DNA from: Acetatifactor sp.
GTDB taxonomy: Bacteria > Bacillota > Clostridia > Lachnospirales > Lachnospiraceae
NCBI GenBank assembly: GCA_024699575.1
Contig: JAILPF010000473.1
Span: forward strand, 1 to 5,004
Direction: 5' to 3'
Length of the DNA stretch: 5,004 nt
The notes beneath the pieces were generated by a model. It saw only the letters and a list, made by a program, of their open reading frames with translations. It did not search any database and was not told the DNA's origin. Position 1 is the first letter of the stretch, and each line of letters begins with the position of its first letter. The position numbers and the translations under genes were made by a program. Below are positions 4,433-5,004 of the stretch, one piece after another.

Positions 4433-5004
4433 GCACTTGGCTCTGTGCCATACAAAAGAATTGAACATTTCAACATTGCTGCTGAACCGTTTGAAAAGAC
4501 TCTAAACGTAACAGTGTTGTTGGTAGTGTTCACATCTGCCGTCACTGTGTTAACTTGTACACCGTAACTCTGAGGAGTTGCAACAGCTCCTATTATTACT
4601 AAGTTGAAATCAGAGCCATTAATCACTGTTCCGTCACTCAGTGCTGTGTTTGCACAGATAATTTTTAGCCCTGCTATATGGCCAACAATTCTGTGTGACA
4701 AATTGCTATTTACCTCGGCAAATCCCTGCTTAACAGCCAGAGCATCCGGCACATATCCTGAAGCTGTGTTGGCCATCATATCGGAGTAAGAGCTAATCAT
4801 CTGAGCGAACGCTGCCGCTTTTAAATCTGCAAACCACTTTGCGATTTTTCCGAATAGTACTCCGTGCGTCTCTCCACTTGCAATATTGGCCCTTGTAGAT
4901 GCCTGTGAGAATGTGGATGTCATGTTAGTACCCACCGTTGGAGTTGCGCCCGTAGCTCCCTTGATACATCCTGTGTACACCCACTTAGCAACAGAAGCCG
5001 CTCC
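4429..5004 (-). CDS. Phage tail-fibre protein, C-terminal part (5' end outside window)
   Basis: The frame is open through the window edge, giving 191 visible residues; the GTG at 4980 is an internal valine codon, not a start. Visible residues 15-75 have the wording of Firmicutes tail fibres: GATGATPTVGTNMTSTFSQA, then ANIASGETHGVLFGKIAKWF and ADLKAAAFAQ. Residues 80-98 (TASGYVPDALAVKQGFAEV) are the usual constant stalk element just before a variable tip. After NSNL (99-102) comes an 89-residue, beta-rich tip ending LLYGTEPSA, probably the receptor-contacting end of the fibre. The 14-bp inverted repeat falls precisely at NSNL, and the TAA stop overlaps the stop of the opposite-strand cassette by four bases. 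It is followed by the tail-associated gene and lysis cassette on the same strand. No C-type lectin fold signature or template/variable repeat pair of a diversity-generating retroelement was seen. Confidence 0.85.
   Translation of the reverse strand, partial: GAASVAKWVYTGCIKGATGATPTVGTNMTSTFSQASTRANIASGETHGVLFGKIAKWFADLKAAAFAQMISSYSDMMANTASGYVPDALAVKQGFAEVNSNLSHRIVGHIAGLKIICANTALSDGTVINGSDFNLVIIGAVATPQSYGVQVNTVTADVNTTNNTVTFRVFSNGSAAMLKCSILLYGTEPSA
4699..4712 (-). repeat. Right 14-bp inverted repeat (candidate crossover site)
   Basis: The minus-strand copy of TAAATAGCAATTTG, with the last 12 bases encoding NSNL of the expressed tail-fibre protein. It marks the junction between the constant stalk and the exchangeable tip and is the exact inverse partner of 4131-4144. 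Confidence 0.7.

Larger units (their letters stand above)
4131..4712. other. Putative invertible DNA segment: tail-fibre C-terminus switch
   Basis: A 582-bp segment bounded by an exact 14-bp inverted repeat and filled almost entirely by two tail-to-tail open frames. Each frame begins at its repeat with the codons for Asn-Ser-Asn-Leu, and both end in the shared TTAA at 4429-4432, where the two TAA stops overlap. Inversion would join the plus-strand cassette in frame to the constant part of the tail-fibre gene and silence the present end. This is the layout of invertible phage fibre genes (Mu S/S', P1 Cin). No recombinase gene is within the window, and the 14-bp site is not one known to me, so switching is inferred rather than shown. 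The segment could be locked in one orientation. Confidence 0.7.

Noticed and set aside
4429..5004. Possible diversity-generating retroelement variable region in the fibre tip
   Set aside because: No second near-identical copy of the tip with adenine-specific differences, no C-type lectin signature and no reverse transcriptase are visible. The inverted cassette explains the arrangement better.

Overview
The window looks like the right-hand (late and lysis) end of a prophage in a low-GC Gram-positive bacterium, most likely a clostridial or Lachnospiraceae-type host. The evidence is the strong AAGGAGG ribosome binding sites, the AT-rich intergenic DNA, intrinsic terminators with long T-runs, and protein families typical of siphophages from that group. 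Nearly every gene lies on the minus strand, so transcription runs from high to low coordinates. No integrase, recombinase, tRNA or host gene could be recognised, so the prophage boundary cannot be placed.

From right to left, positions 5004-4429 hold the 3' part of a tail-fibre gene whose start lies outside the window. Directly behind it, on the opposite strand (about 4133-4432), is a second tail-fibre C-terminus with no ribosome binding site of its own. A 14-bp inverted repeat (4131-4144 and 4699-4712) bounds the two tail-to-tail cassettes and sits in the same codons (Asn-Ser-Asn-Leu) of both. Inverting the 582-bp segment would therefore exchange one fibre tip for the other in frame. This is the most interesting object here: a probable phase-variable tail-fibre switch, as in Mu/P1-type invertible fibres, but with unfamiliar sites and no recombinase in view.

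Then comes a compact late operon: a baseplate/tail-associated protein (3493-3999), a membrane-anchored coiled-coil protein (2952-3416), a Hol44-type holin (2659-2937) and a NlpC/P60 plus peptidoglycan-binding endolysin (1887-2651). It is closed by a strong terminator at 1846-1873. Holin and endolysin form the lysis cassette: the endolysin has no signal peptide and depends on the holin to reach the wall.

Beyond that terminator lie two independently transcribed, more AT-rich units that look like accessory (moron) genes. The first (652-1710) has its own sigma-A-like promoter and terminator. It encodes a three-part regulator: winged helix-turn-helix, GHKL ATPase, and STAS-like DUF4325 domain. The second (359-565) is a 68-residue Cro/CI-type DNA-binding protein with its own promoter and a terminator at 210-239. 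The last 209 bases carry no convincing gene but hold a cluster of TTGTA/TACAA palindromes that could be an operator or recombinase-binding region.
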